The position numbers and the translations under genes were made by a program. Positions 34,354 to 47,000 of a stretch of 64,000 bases of DNA are shown in pieces. Within the stretch, counting starts at the first letter, position 1, and the number at the start of each line of letters is the position of its first letter. The stretch comes from Megalobrama amblycephala (lineage: Eukaryota > Chordata > Actinopteri > Cypriniformes > Xenocyprididae). The notes beneath the pieces were generated by a model that saw only the letters and a program-made list of their open reading frames with translations, did not search any database and was not told the origin of the DNA. The DNA is taken from the NCBI RefSeq assembly GCF_018812025.1, contig NC_063044.1, positions 75,611,741-75,675,740 on the forward strand, written 5' to 3'.

Positions 34354-35090
34354 TTTGCATATGCATAAAAATCTGTCAACTCTGTTATATAGGCAAATTG
34401 GGTCAAATATGTACAGTTGTATACAAATGTGTGTAACACAAAGTTAACCTAAGATAACTTTTGTCTTTTCATTCATTAATTCAACTTTGAGCCTAATAAG
34501 ATAGTGACTTTTTGTTTTTAGAGTAGAAATAAATACATTTAACTAAAACTGTGTACATTTTCTCTAAACATAGCTTTAAAAATTAACAAAATCGTTTAAC
34601 ATTTTATGAAGTAACACTACTTTTTTTATGCACTACTTTTTACTTTAAAGTATGTTTTTATTTTTATTTGTAAACATTAGAGTGAATCAGGCTTGTATTT
34701 TCAGTTATGTGAGGTTTTGTTCTGCTGTGCGGCTTGGACGCGGCGCCTGTCTTTAGTGAAGCGGCGCGGCGATGCTTCTGAAACGCGCCGCGCTGCAGCT
34801 GGTGTAAACGCAAGCTTTGACTAGAGTGGCCGCGATCGGCTCCGCGGAGGCTATAAAGAGCCGTGCCGCATATCGGACTCGCGCATACAGGACATCTTGT
34901 ATTCCCAGCTCTTCCCAAACTACATTCAAGGCAGTCCAGAACCAGAGCGATTGCGCAGACGCAATATGCGGGATTTCGGCGATGGGCGCGGTCCAGAAAT
35001 CTCAAAGTCCCAAAACACATCCAAGTAGACAGCGAGACGCTTCTTCAACACAGACACAATCGTCCTTATTTAACTCAGTTTCACAACAAC
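33458..35090. other. Shared upstream region of the head-to-head receptor pair
   Basis: The 1.6 kb between the two start codons holds a (TA)n run at about 34314-34350. From about 34725 there is a GC-rich island with many CpG. GGCTATAAAGAG at 34848-34859 is a TATA-like candidate about 240 bp upstream of the plus-strand ATG. No other gene is apparent. Confidence 0.5.
34845..34862 (+). promoter_or_regulatory. Candidate TATA box upstream of the micro-exon receptor
   Basis: GGAGGCTATAAAGAGCC lies at the edge of a CpG-rich stretch in otherwise AT-rich DNA. It points toward the gene starting at 35091. Not tested against transcripts, and the block could belong to an old repeat. Confidence 0.35.
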
Positions 35091-38000
35091 ATGAAGAGCG
35101 CGTTTACTATGTGTGTGTGCTTCTTCGTCATAGAGGGTAAGTGTTTGAATTCAGATTTTAATGCTTTCGGTTTCACTTTGTCCCTGTCAGGTGTGCTTTC
35201 TTCAAATGCAAAGGCTTGTCATGTAAAACTACTAAGTGCATGTGATGTACGCATTACCTTCAAGACTGATGATGTGCTCGACTCATTCATTTAAAATATA
35301 GAGGAGAATTTTTAAGGAATTATCCTCCAAACACAATGTTCTGCTTGAAAGGAAACTAGTTTAGTAAAGTTGGCAACAGATTCGAATTACCGGGATCAAT
35401 AACTTTGTTACTACATAAATATATACATACAACGAGCTACAATCTAATTTCATAACGACCCTTCCTCTGCAATGTACGAGCGGCTGAGAGAGGAGTCCGG
35501 AGGAACCGTCTGCAAAGTGCAAATCCCGAAAAACTTTACTAAAAAAATAGTGCCGCTATATTCAGTTTACACATCAGGTCTCCTACTTATTATGCTACAT
35601 AATTTAGTTTAAACGTAATTTTGTATGAGTTTTTATTATGAAAAATATTCAGTAACATAACTTTAACACATTCACCAAATTCAGTTCACACATCCTGATG
35701 TACAACAATTAACTGATTGTATTTAAAAATTAAATACATTACAAATTGTAAATAAAAATTATGCAAAAACACATTTTCATAGTAAGTTTTGTAGTATAAC
35801 CAGCTGGACAGCGATGTTGTGTGGACTGGATTTGATGGCATTGCACTGCATAACAGTGAAGATATTGAATATTTTTCTTAATAAAAACAAAAATGTGCAA
35901 AAACCAATAGGAGACCATTGATGTGTAAACTGAATTTGGTGACACTACAGTGTGTAACATTAAAGTTGACTATTTTTTCGGGTTTTGCACTTTGCAGACG
36001 GTCCCTCAGATACCATTCTTTTACATCTGTTAAAAATCACTTCATCTGGAAAGAATCTGCTGTTTACAAACATCTTTAAGATGTCAGTTTTACATACATT
36101 CTATATCATACACATCTTAAAGACATCTTCTAAATGTTTAGGAAACGTCCTATAGACATATTGCAGATGAGCAACACTTTCCGAGATATATGTGTGCTAT
36201 CTATTGATCTATCTATTGTGCAGTACTATTGATCTGGTAAATTAAAATCTGCCAAATTTACTGAATTCAGCAAGTTTTCCTGGTTAGCAAACTGTTGAGA
36301 GCTCCTCTCTCTACTATACAAACAAGGATGCGCTTATCAAAAGTTCAAACATAGTTAAACGATTCTGTGTTTCCCGAAACCGTAGTTCAAACGAACATCA
36401 GCAAACAGCATCGCAGATGATTCTTTTGCAGCGCTCAACCTGTTGTACTGGTTAGATCATATTGTTAGTGAGACATGTGGACACATGCCGTGAGGCTCAA
36501 TGCAGAAAACATTACATATGATATTGGACACATTACTATTGGTGAATTCTTTGTGAAAGAAGTCTCTTATGCTCATCAAGCCTGCATTATTTGATAAAAA
36601 AATACAGTAAAAATATTAATAATATTGTGAAATATTTTTACAATTTAAAATAACGGTTTTCTATTTTAACATACTTTAAAATATAATTTATTTCTGTGGT
36701 GCAAATCTGAATTTTCAGCATCATTACTCCAGTCTTCAATTTGACATAATCCTTCAGAAATCATTCTAATATGCTGATTTATTATCAATTTCTGAAATAG
36801 TTGTGCTGCTTAATATTTTATTGGAACCTGTGTTGCTTTTTTTCAGGATTTAACGATGAATAAAGTTTAAAAGAACAAAATCTATTTAAAATAGAAATAT
36901 TTTCTGACAATAGAAGCCTTTATTATCACTTGATCAATTTAACACATTCTTTCTGAATAAAAGTGTTAAATTCCTTTCAAAACAAGACAGAAAATTATGA
37001 AATTTATTCCGATGAATTAAAAGAAGATATTTTGAAGAACGCTGGTAACCAAACGTTGGCCATTGACTTCCGTAGAAGGGGAAAAAAATACTATGGCCAA
37101 CATTTGGTTACCAGCATTCTTCAAAATATCAGAACAAATAAACTCATACAGGATTGGAACAACATACAGGTGCTGGTCATATAATTAGAATATTGTGAAA
37201 AAATTAATTTTTTTATTGTAAATTATTTTAAAAAATGAAACTTTCATTTATACTAGATTACCTACGTGTAAAGTAAAACATTTCAAAAGTTTTTTTTTTT
37301 TTTTTTTTTTTAATTTGTTGATTAGAGCGTACAGCTAATGAAAGTCCAAAATCCAGTATCTCAAAATATTAGAATATTTACATTTGAGTTTCATTAAATG
37401 ACCATCCCTACAGTATAAATTCCAGGTATCTCTTGTTCTTTGAAACCACACTAATGGGGAAGACTGCTGACTTGGCAATGGTCCAGGAGACAATCATTGA
37501 CACCCTCCACAAAGAGAGTCACAGATGGTCATTACTGAATGTGGTGGCTGTTTACAGAGTGATGTATCAAAGCATATTAAATGCAAAGTTGACTAGAAGG
37601 AAGAAATTGGGTAGGCAAAGGTGCACAAGCAACAGGGATGGCCACAAGCTTGAGAATACTGTCAAGTAAAGCCGATTCAGACACTTGGGAGAGCTTCACA
37701 ATGAGTCGAATGAAGCCGGAGTCAGCGCATCAAGAGCCACCACACTCAGACATCTTCAGGAAAAGGACTACCAAGCCACTCCTGAAACAGAAACAACGTC
37801 AGAAGCATCTTACCTGGGCTAAGGAGAAAAAGAACTGGACAGTGAACAGTGGTCGAAAGTCCTCTTTTCAGATAAAAGTAAATTTTGCATTTCATGTTGA
37901 AATCATGGTCCCAGAGTCTGAAGGAAGACTGGAGAGGCACAGAATAAAAGCTGCTTGAAGTCTAGTGTGAAGTTTCTGAAGTTAGTAATGATTTGGGGGG

Positions 38001-41000
38001 CAGTGACGTCTGCTGGTGTTGGTCCATTGTGTTTTATCAAGTGCAAAGTCAATGCAGCCATCTTCCAGGAGATTTTTGAGCACTTTATGCTTCCATCTGC
38101 TGACAAGCTTTATGGAGATGCTGATTTCCTTTTCCAGCAGGACTTTAGCACCTGCCCACAGTGCAAAAACCACTTCCAAGTGGTTTGCTGACCATGATAT
38201 TACTGTGCTTTATTGGCCAGCCAACATGCCTGACCCCTGAATCTATGGGATATTTTCAAGAGAAAGATGAGAAACAGTGGATCCAACAATATACAGATGA
38301 TCTGAAGGCTCAATAGTGCCTCAGCAGTGACACAGGCTGATCACTTCCATGCCACACTTCACTGATGCTGTAATTTGTGCTAGGAGCAAGTCATTTGCTG
38401 TAATATGTGCTGCCGACCAAGTATTGAGTGCACAAATGAACATACTTTAAAGAACTTGAACTTTTCTGTTTTGAAAATCCATTTTTTGATTGATCTTAGG
38501 AAATATTCTAATATTTTGAGATACTGGATTTTGGACTTTCATGAGCTGTACGCTCTAATCATCAAAATTTAATAAAAAAAAACTTTTGAAATTTTTTACT
38601 TTACATGTAGGGAATCTAGAATATGTGAAAGTTTAATTTTTAAAAATAATTTACAATAAAAAAATGAACTTTTTCACAATATTCTAATTATATGACTAGC
38701 ACCTGTATAAGTTAAGTAAATGATGAGAGAACTTTCATTTTTGGGTGAACTATCCCTTTAACATTTTTATTTTTCTGGCAATTGTTTATTTTTAATAAAA
38801 GGTAAAGCATATGGTGAATGAATAAACGTAACATGTTTCCGTTTGTTCTGCAGGTGTGTTTGATGTTGATCCAGATGAAGTGAAGACCGTGATCGAGGGA
38901 GATTCTCTTACTCTACAGACTGATTTTATTGAAACCCAGAAAGATGGTCTAACAGAGTGGAAATTTAATGATAATAGCATCGCAACAATCAACAGAGCAA
39001 CTGGAAAAGTTGAATATAGTGATGTGAAGTTGATGTTTAGTGATAGAATTTATCTGGATCAAACTGGATTTTTCAACATCTGGAATATCAGAATCAAACA
39101 CTCTGGTGAATATAAAGTAAAGAGTATCAGCAGTGTAGGGACCAAATCCAAGACATTCAAAGTTATTGTGCAAGGTGAGTAAAACTGAGAATATGCAAGC
39201 TGAATTATTCAACAGTTATGGGATTGAGATATTGTTTTTGCAGATTCTCCACTCAGGTCTGTTGAAGATAAAGATGAAATAAAGGCATTGTTAGCCACAA
39301 AGGGAAACTCTGAGACCCTACACACTGATACTGACCTACAGAAACATGATCTGATACTGTGGAGATTTGGAGCTGAAGGATCTCTCATCGCTAAAGGTGA
39401 TGCAGATAACAATCAGACCTTGTACTATGATGGTGACAATGGGAGATTCAGAGACAGACTGAAGATGGACAGCAGGACTGGATCTCTGACCATCAGTGAC
39501 ATTGAAACTGAACATGCTGGAGAATTTAGACTAAAGATCATCAGTGACAGAAGGATTTTGTTCAAAAGATTCACTGTTACTGTCTCTGGTGAGTTGATGT
39601 ATTCCTTCAGTGCAACTATAAAACACTATACTTTAGAAATTCAGTTAGATAATTCAGGTTTGTCTGTATCATTACAGTACCAGGTATATCTCCAGGCGCT
39701 ATAGCGGGGATATGTGTTATTATGCTGCTGGTGGCTGCTGCTGCTGGTGCTGGTGTTGGGATTTATTGTCGACGCAGTGATTCTAAACTAAATAAACTAA
39801 TGTGTAAGTCATACAAAAATGAAGAATCACTAAGAATCGCACATTATTTTCTCAGTGTTTCTGACATCTTCATCTGTTCATTCATTTTTGTTTCGATGTG
39901 CTGCTGACATGAAGCGAAGTTCTCTAAACAACTAGAGCAACTGCGTAAGTATTCCAGCTGTATTGAGCTACAGTAGATTTTAAATGTATTATAGGATTTG
40001 TCATAGTCAATATTTATAATTTTTACCACAAGTTCTGCTTGTGTTTGATTCAGTGCAGTAATGAAGTGTGATTATTCAGTATTGAACTGCATGACATTAT
40101 ACTCATGACTGAATTGCTCTGATTTAAATGCTGAATTTACAACAAACTCACTTATAATCTCATTTCTGTTTCTATGTGCTGCTGTGACATGAAGCGAAGA
40201 TCTCCAAACAACTAGAGCAACTGTGTAAGTATTAATACAATCGAAGGAACATTTAGCTTTATTGTGCTACAGAATTGTTTAAAAACATAATCTGATTATA
40301 AAGTCAGAATTGCATGACTAAAGACTCTCAAATGTGACTTTTTTTTCTTGCAATTGCAATTGTTAGTCAAATTATGAGAAAAAAAACCTTTTTCTCGAAA
40401 TTGTAAGTTTATATCTCAACTTTGACATTCTAAGATATTACCTTGCAATTCTGAGAACAAAGTCAGATTTGTGTGATAAAAAGTTGCAATTATCTTTTTA
40501 TTTAATTTAATGTTTTTCTGTGCTGTTTTTCTCATTTGTGTCATGTTCACCTGATCACTCATTTCTAATCTCCTCTTTTCTGTTTCTATGTGCTGCTGTG
40601 ATATGAAGCAAAGCTCTCTAAACAATTGTGTAAGTATTAAAATTGATACAGCAAGAGAAAACTGTTATCGTTTAAAAGTAAAGTTTAATATAAAAACACA
40701 ATCCACTGGAGGCAAGCTTGAAGAACAGAAGACTAATGACTAAACAAGACAAACCTGTGAACATGATTAAGACAATTGACCAATGACAACATGACACAAA
40801 CAAGGGGAAGCACAATAAATGATCACATGATGACAAGGGGATCACATGACAAAACATGACTGTGACAGTAAACATTAACATAAACCCAAACAAACAAAAA
40901 CCCAACCCCAAAAGTTCATGAGGGTGGTGGAGCGGAGGCAGTTTTGGGGGGGGAGGGATCTTTCCAGAGGGCTCTGATGTGGCGGCCATGATGTGAAGAA

Positions 41001-44000
41001 ACTCAGTCTTGGTGAACATCATGTAAAGAAGCTCAGGTTTGGCAAGCATGATGTGAACAGTCTCTGGCTTGGCAGGTCTGATGTCAAAAAGTTCTGAAGG
41101 CCAAATATAAGAAACTCTGGCGTGGCAGGCATGACGTGAATAGACTCAGGCCTTCGCTGAGACGGCTGAAGACATTGCAGCACCCCCAGAGGCGGCTGAA
41201 AACGCTGCAATGCATCTAGGGGAGGTAAGCTCAATAGAGTGCCTCAGGGATGATGTGCTTTTGTAGGCCAACCCGGAAGTTAGCAGCGCACGGGTTCCCT
41301 CGGTTGAAAGCCTATGCATTTTTCCCATATACTTTTGGAAAATCGCAGAAAATAAGCTCTGTGTTTAACAAAGGGTTATGACACTTACACGTTTTGTCTA
41401 TCAAGATAATCTTTACAAGTTAACACAACATAAATACATTTTGAAGCCTAAATAAAGTCGTCAGATATAAAAAGCTAACAGTAGGCTATAAACAGACTAC
41501 AGCACATCATGGTCGCGGATCAACGTCGTCACCACCAAGCGTCCTCAAACTTTATTTAGAAAACAACATTATTTAAAAACATGCTCACTGATTATGATCT
41601 GTGCTGTTATGAATACTTATCCACTTTTTCATGAGAAATGCTGTCCAAATGTCCTGTTTATCATGATGACGTGTAAAGTCCCCGCCAAAGGAAGCAGTCC
41701 CTTTTAGCAATTTGTTAGCAACCGCCGATTTTAAGACACAGTAAAGGTTTAAAAATCACAAGTGGGTTATAACTGGTGTGATTTATGTCATAGATCAAAA
41801 CGTGAAAATATTCAGAGGCTTTGTTAACCACAGACCTTACAGTATTTCAGGCGATTTAGCAAAAACCCATTCAAAAAACCCATAGACTTGACTGCGTTGG
41901 AACCGGAAGCCCTAAAATGCTAACTCGCTTCCGGGTTTTGCCTACAAAAGTGCGTCATCCCTGAGGCACTCAATGCCACCACCTCGCCCTCACAAACGGA
42001 GGAAGAGGAGAAAGAAGTCTTCCTACATCCCTCATGGCCTGGAGACAAACCCAGAGCCTGCCGTAGGCCCGGTGGCCATCCCAGAGCCCACCGCTGCACC
42101 GCCCCGGGACTGGCCAAGCAGGCTCCGCCCTTAATGCCTGTCGAGCAGACTCCACCCTTGATGTCTTCACTGCTGGCTCCACCCTCTGCCTGCCAAGCCG
42201 GTACTGTTCTTGCTGCTTGCCCTGCTTTGTCCGCCCAAACACAGCCAGGACTCCAGTCCCTCAGCCAGTGTGTCCCTCCAGTCACGCCCTGGTTTTGTGC
42301 TAGGACTCCAGACCTGCCTGAGCCTCTCTGGTTGAACCCAACTGACCCTCCCTGGTTCCTCTTTGTGACATTGTGGACATTCCTGCTGGCTCTGACTTGG
42401 CTTTAAATCTTGTTAAATCACATTGATGGATTTAACTGCTGGTCATGCATAGAAATTTAGTGTAGCCTAATTTTCACTGATCATTAATATAAAGTCATGC
42501 AGATGATAAAGTGATTGTTAGAAGCTCATGAATAATCACACAGTATCTTCTCAGTGTTTCATGTTCATCTGTTCATTCATAATCTCCTCATTTCTGTTTC
42601 TATGTGCTGGTGTGACATGAAGCCGAGATCAATGAAAAAGAACTGGGTAAGTGTTAAAACTGATGCAGCATGTGAAACAATAGTTCATACATGTACTATG
42701 AAAACCATTTTTGCATGTCTGTGTGTCTAGTGCATTACACATTTTGAAAAGTAGTTTGGAATGTATAAAACAAAATAAAAAAATATGAAAAAAGGAACAA
42801 GTGAATAGTGCATATAACGCACATAAGAGGATTATGTTTGTTCGGAGCATTTGACTGCAGATATAAAATATATTATTATATAAAATATATAGTATTGCTT
42901 AAAAATGGTGACTTTAACACACACAACATGACTGTAATTTGTACAGACCATTAAGATTATGTCATGCAGATTATCATACAGTGTCTTCTCAGTGTTTCTT
43001 CATCTGTTCACTCATAATCTCCTCATTTCTGTTTCTGTGTGCTGCTGTGACATGAAGCGGAGGGCTGTGAAAAAGAATTATGTAAGTATTAAAACTGATA
43101 CAGTCAAAGTAAAAATGAGCTTTATTGTGCTATTTTATATTTCAAATATATAAGATGTTAATTCTGTATATATATAATGTATTTATTTGTTCATTCAATT
43201 ATAATCTCCTCATTTCTGTTTCTATGTGCTGCTGCAACATGAAGCAAAGATCTCTGAAAAACTAAAGAAAATGTGTAAGTATTACAGCCGATACAAAGGA
43301 AAAGTGATATGAAGAATCACACAGTATCCTCTTAAGTGTTTCTGACGTCTTCATCTGATGGCTCACTAATAATCTCCTTATTTCTGTTTCTATGTGCGGC
43401 TGTAACACGAAGCTGGGAACTGTGAGAAAGAAATGTGTAAGTTTCACAGCTGATACAGCAAGAGAAACAAACTGCTCTGAGACAAGTGCTGAGAACATGC
43501 AGCTAAGGGTATCCACAATCGTATTCAAAATAGCAGGAAAAAGGTCAAAACCACAGGGCAAACAATGGAAACATGAGCCCAAAACACAGGCAAACATTGA
43601 AGTCCAGAAAACCAGGCAGAAGATCAAAACTATTATACAGGCAATCGCAGCGAGAGCTCAGAAACACAAGCAAGACAGGACAGGACTTGTGTAGGCAGAG
43701 AAACACCTGAAGGGAATCAGGCACAATGAGTCTGGGCAATGGGTTATGGGAAATGCAGTCCAGGATGAGATGGCAAAGGATTATAGATGTGACAGCTTAA
43801 ATGAATAATAATTTTTCATAGTCAATAATTCACCATTCAGTGACGCATCATCACTGAAGTAATTTCAAAACAAAATATTAATTCACACACAACATTTCTG
43901 TAATTGTTAGGGATCATTAATATAAAGTCATGCAGATGATGAAGTGATTATTAGAAGCTTATGCAGAGTCACACAGTTTCTTCTCAGTGTTTCTATCATC

Positions 44001-47000
44001 TTCATCTGTTCATTCATTTTTGTTTCCATGTGCTGCTGATGTGAAGCGGAGATATCTAAACAACTAGAGCAACTGCGTGAGTATTCCAGCTGATTCAGAG
44101 CTGTATTGTGCTACAGTGGATTTTAATATTTATAGTAGACTCAATATTTATAATGTTCACCTCAAGTTCTATGATTATCCAGTATCGCGCTGCATGATAT
44201 TAATATACTGACGACTATTATCATTATTACAGTAATTGTCACTGGTTGCTAAAATGCTGATTTAAAAATAAATAAATTAAGATCTGTGTTAGTGCTATTG
44301 AAGCTCACAGAACTGCAGAAATGTAGTGCCAACTGGCTTAAAATCATAGTCTTGACTTATTTTGAGTGTTATCTGCACTGTGTGTCAGTGTTTCTGTCAT
44401 GTTCATCTGATCACTCACTATAATCAAAAAGTTCCTCATTTCTCTGTCTGTGTGCTGCTGGGACAGAAGAAGAGAAGATCTCAGAACGACTGTGTAAGTA
44501 TTAAAACTGATGCAGCCAAAGAATTATAAGCATGATTGTGCTTCAGCAGAATAAAGTTCAAATGTCAAATGATTTTGATATTTATGATTTTTCACTCCAT
44601 GTTCTGCTTGTGAGAGATGTGTGTGATTGTCCAGTATTGAGCTGCATGACATTAATAAAATACTCATGACTGAATCACATGCAACATTACTGTAGTGGTT
44701 ACACATCATTAATATAAACTCATGATGTGATTGTTAGAAGCTCACGATCACTCAGTGTTACTGACAAGTTCAATAACTTATAATCTCCTCATTTCTGTTT
44801 CTACATGCTGCTGCGTCATGAAGCCGAGATTGCTGACAAAATAAAGAAAGTATGTAAGTATCACAGTAGAGTTTAACATTAAGACGCCATAGGCGTGAAA
44901 CTCTCCTGAACTAATGTGAAAAATATTTAAATCCATTGCTGTGAAAAGTATTGTGTATTTATAATTCATGTTAGTGATGGATTTAACTAATGTTCACACA
45001 CACACACACACACACACACACATTACTGTAATCGTTACTGATCATTAATATAAAATCATGCAGATGATGAAGCGATTATTAGAAGCTCGTGAAGAATCTC
45101 GCAGTATCTTCTCAGTGTTTCTTCATCTGTTCATTCACTCATAATATCCTCGTTTCTCTGTTTCTCTGTGACAGGTGAAGATAAGAAACCTGAACAACCA
45201 GAGCTGCAGCGTAAGTATTCCTGCTGACGGCAAGAGTAAAACGAGTTCCCTATCGATGAATGGCTGCCTGCATGCATGCATCCTTCAGACAATAAAGCAC
45301 ACGTCTGTTTGAAGCAAAACATTTTCTAAAAAATGCTGGGTTAAAAACAACCTAAGTTGGGTCAAATATGGACAGCGACTGGGCTGTTTTGACCCAGCAG
45401 TTGGGTTAAATGCTTTAATTACTGGGCAGTTTTATTTAACTTAGCTATGTTTACTATATTTCTGGCTTAAATTGAGCCCAAAATAGGCTGGAAATTTAAC
45501 ATCAGACACATAATTACTAGAGGCAATGATAAACATTGACATTTATTAATAAGAAATTTAAGAAATGTGTATTATTTAACTTTTATTTATTAACCGTATT
45601 GATAAATGTTCTTTTTTTAAACATATTAATGATAAATGTTCATTTCATTTTAAGCAAGCAATATAGTAAATAGTAAACAATAGTTGAGCTAAATAAAACA
45701 GGTGGGGTCAAACAGCTGCTGATGTTGTTTAATGTTAATTCACATTAACGATAGATTTAACTAATGTTCACACTCAAAATATAAAAGAAGATGCAGATGA
45801 TGAAGTGTTTATTAGAAGCACAGGAAGAATCACACAGTGTCGTCTCAGTGTTTAGTTCTGTCACGTTCATCTGATCACTCACTTATAATCAAATCTCTCT
45901 GTGTTTTATGTGCAGCTTTGACAGGTGAAGCAGAGACCTCTGAACCAGAAACACGTAAGCATTACTGCTGAAACAGCAAGTGCAATGCATGCTTTCAATT
46001 ACTTCAGATAATTGATATTTTTTCTGATATTTCTCACAAACTAAACCACTGAATTAAACTAAACATTTAATTAAACACAAACTAAACATCAAAATTATGT
46101 AGCAAACCTGAAAGAACATAATGTATATTCTTCATGTGAATTACAAATCAAACTACTATGTTTTGCATTTATTAAATTAACATAAAATGAACACCTGCTG
46201 CAGTAATTATACATAAGTAGCGGAAATGAGAATTTCAACAGAAAATGCAATAAAATACTAAAATTATTAATTCCTATGGTGAAATTGCTAAATTTGTGCA
46301 GGGTAGAGAACAGTGTTGTCGTCATTATACTATTTGATTATATTAGTAAATTACATATTACAAATTAGTAAAATACATATTTTATATTTAAAATCTTTAC
46401 CGCGTTGGTGTTTTAATGGTTTTGTGATAATCACCCAGCTAAAACTTTTACCCTGTTCTGTTGCTGATCTACATTTGTGACTGTTTTCCTGAGCTTTTAT
46501 TTGAACACTTGTGTTAGAAGACCAAAAATCATGTGCATTTTAAACCGATAAAAATCACTTCAGTGATCTTTGTGTAGTGGTTTCAATCTCTGATGTTCAC
46601 ATGCAAACTCTACTTTGTCTTTCTCTGTTTCTAGATGCTGATGTCACAGAAGTAGAGGCAAGGGGATCAGAGCTGGAGAGAGGTGTGTTTATGTTGAAGA
46701 GACTGTCATATTGTGATGGGATATTCAGAGGCAGTCCTCGGGATGTGCTGCAGGAGACTTCACAGAGTGCTCACCTCTTGCATTGTCAATACAAGATCTT
46801 CAACAAACATTGATGCACCTCTTGATGGAAATAAATGTTGTGATGTTATTTCCATTAAGAAGTGCTGTTTTTGGACAGTATCTTGTATTGACATCCTGGA
46901 ATATGGTCATGATACATAATCCTACATGGTTGTTTAAGAAATGCAAAGCTACACACAACATTTTTAAGGGTTGAAAGGACAGTCTTAAATATTTGCCTAT

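Larger units (their letters stand above)
36985..38762. mobile_element. Dispersed repeat split by Tc1-B
   Basis: The left part contains an inverted pair around GCTGGTAACCAAACGTTGGCC and its near-complement at 37085-37135. The right part ends TTTTGGGTGAACTATCCCTTTAA at 38738-38760, a very common fish repeat end. The two parts rejoin across the TA-flanked Tc1 insertion, so the host repeat is older. Confidence 0.55.

Noticed and set aside
34863..35294. Open frame of 143 residues overlapping the first exon of the micro-exon receptor
   Set aside because: It reads through the signal-peptide exon and its donor in another frame; the spliced reading fits a receptor family.
42134..42406. Proline-rich open frame between micro-exons 3 and 4 as an extra tail exon
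   Set aside because: No acceptor and donor in phase 1 flank it, and it lies in an inserted composite repeat.
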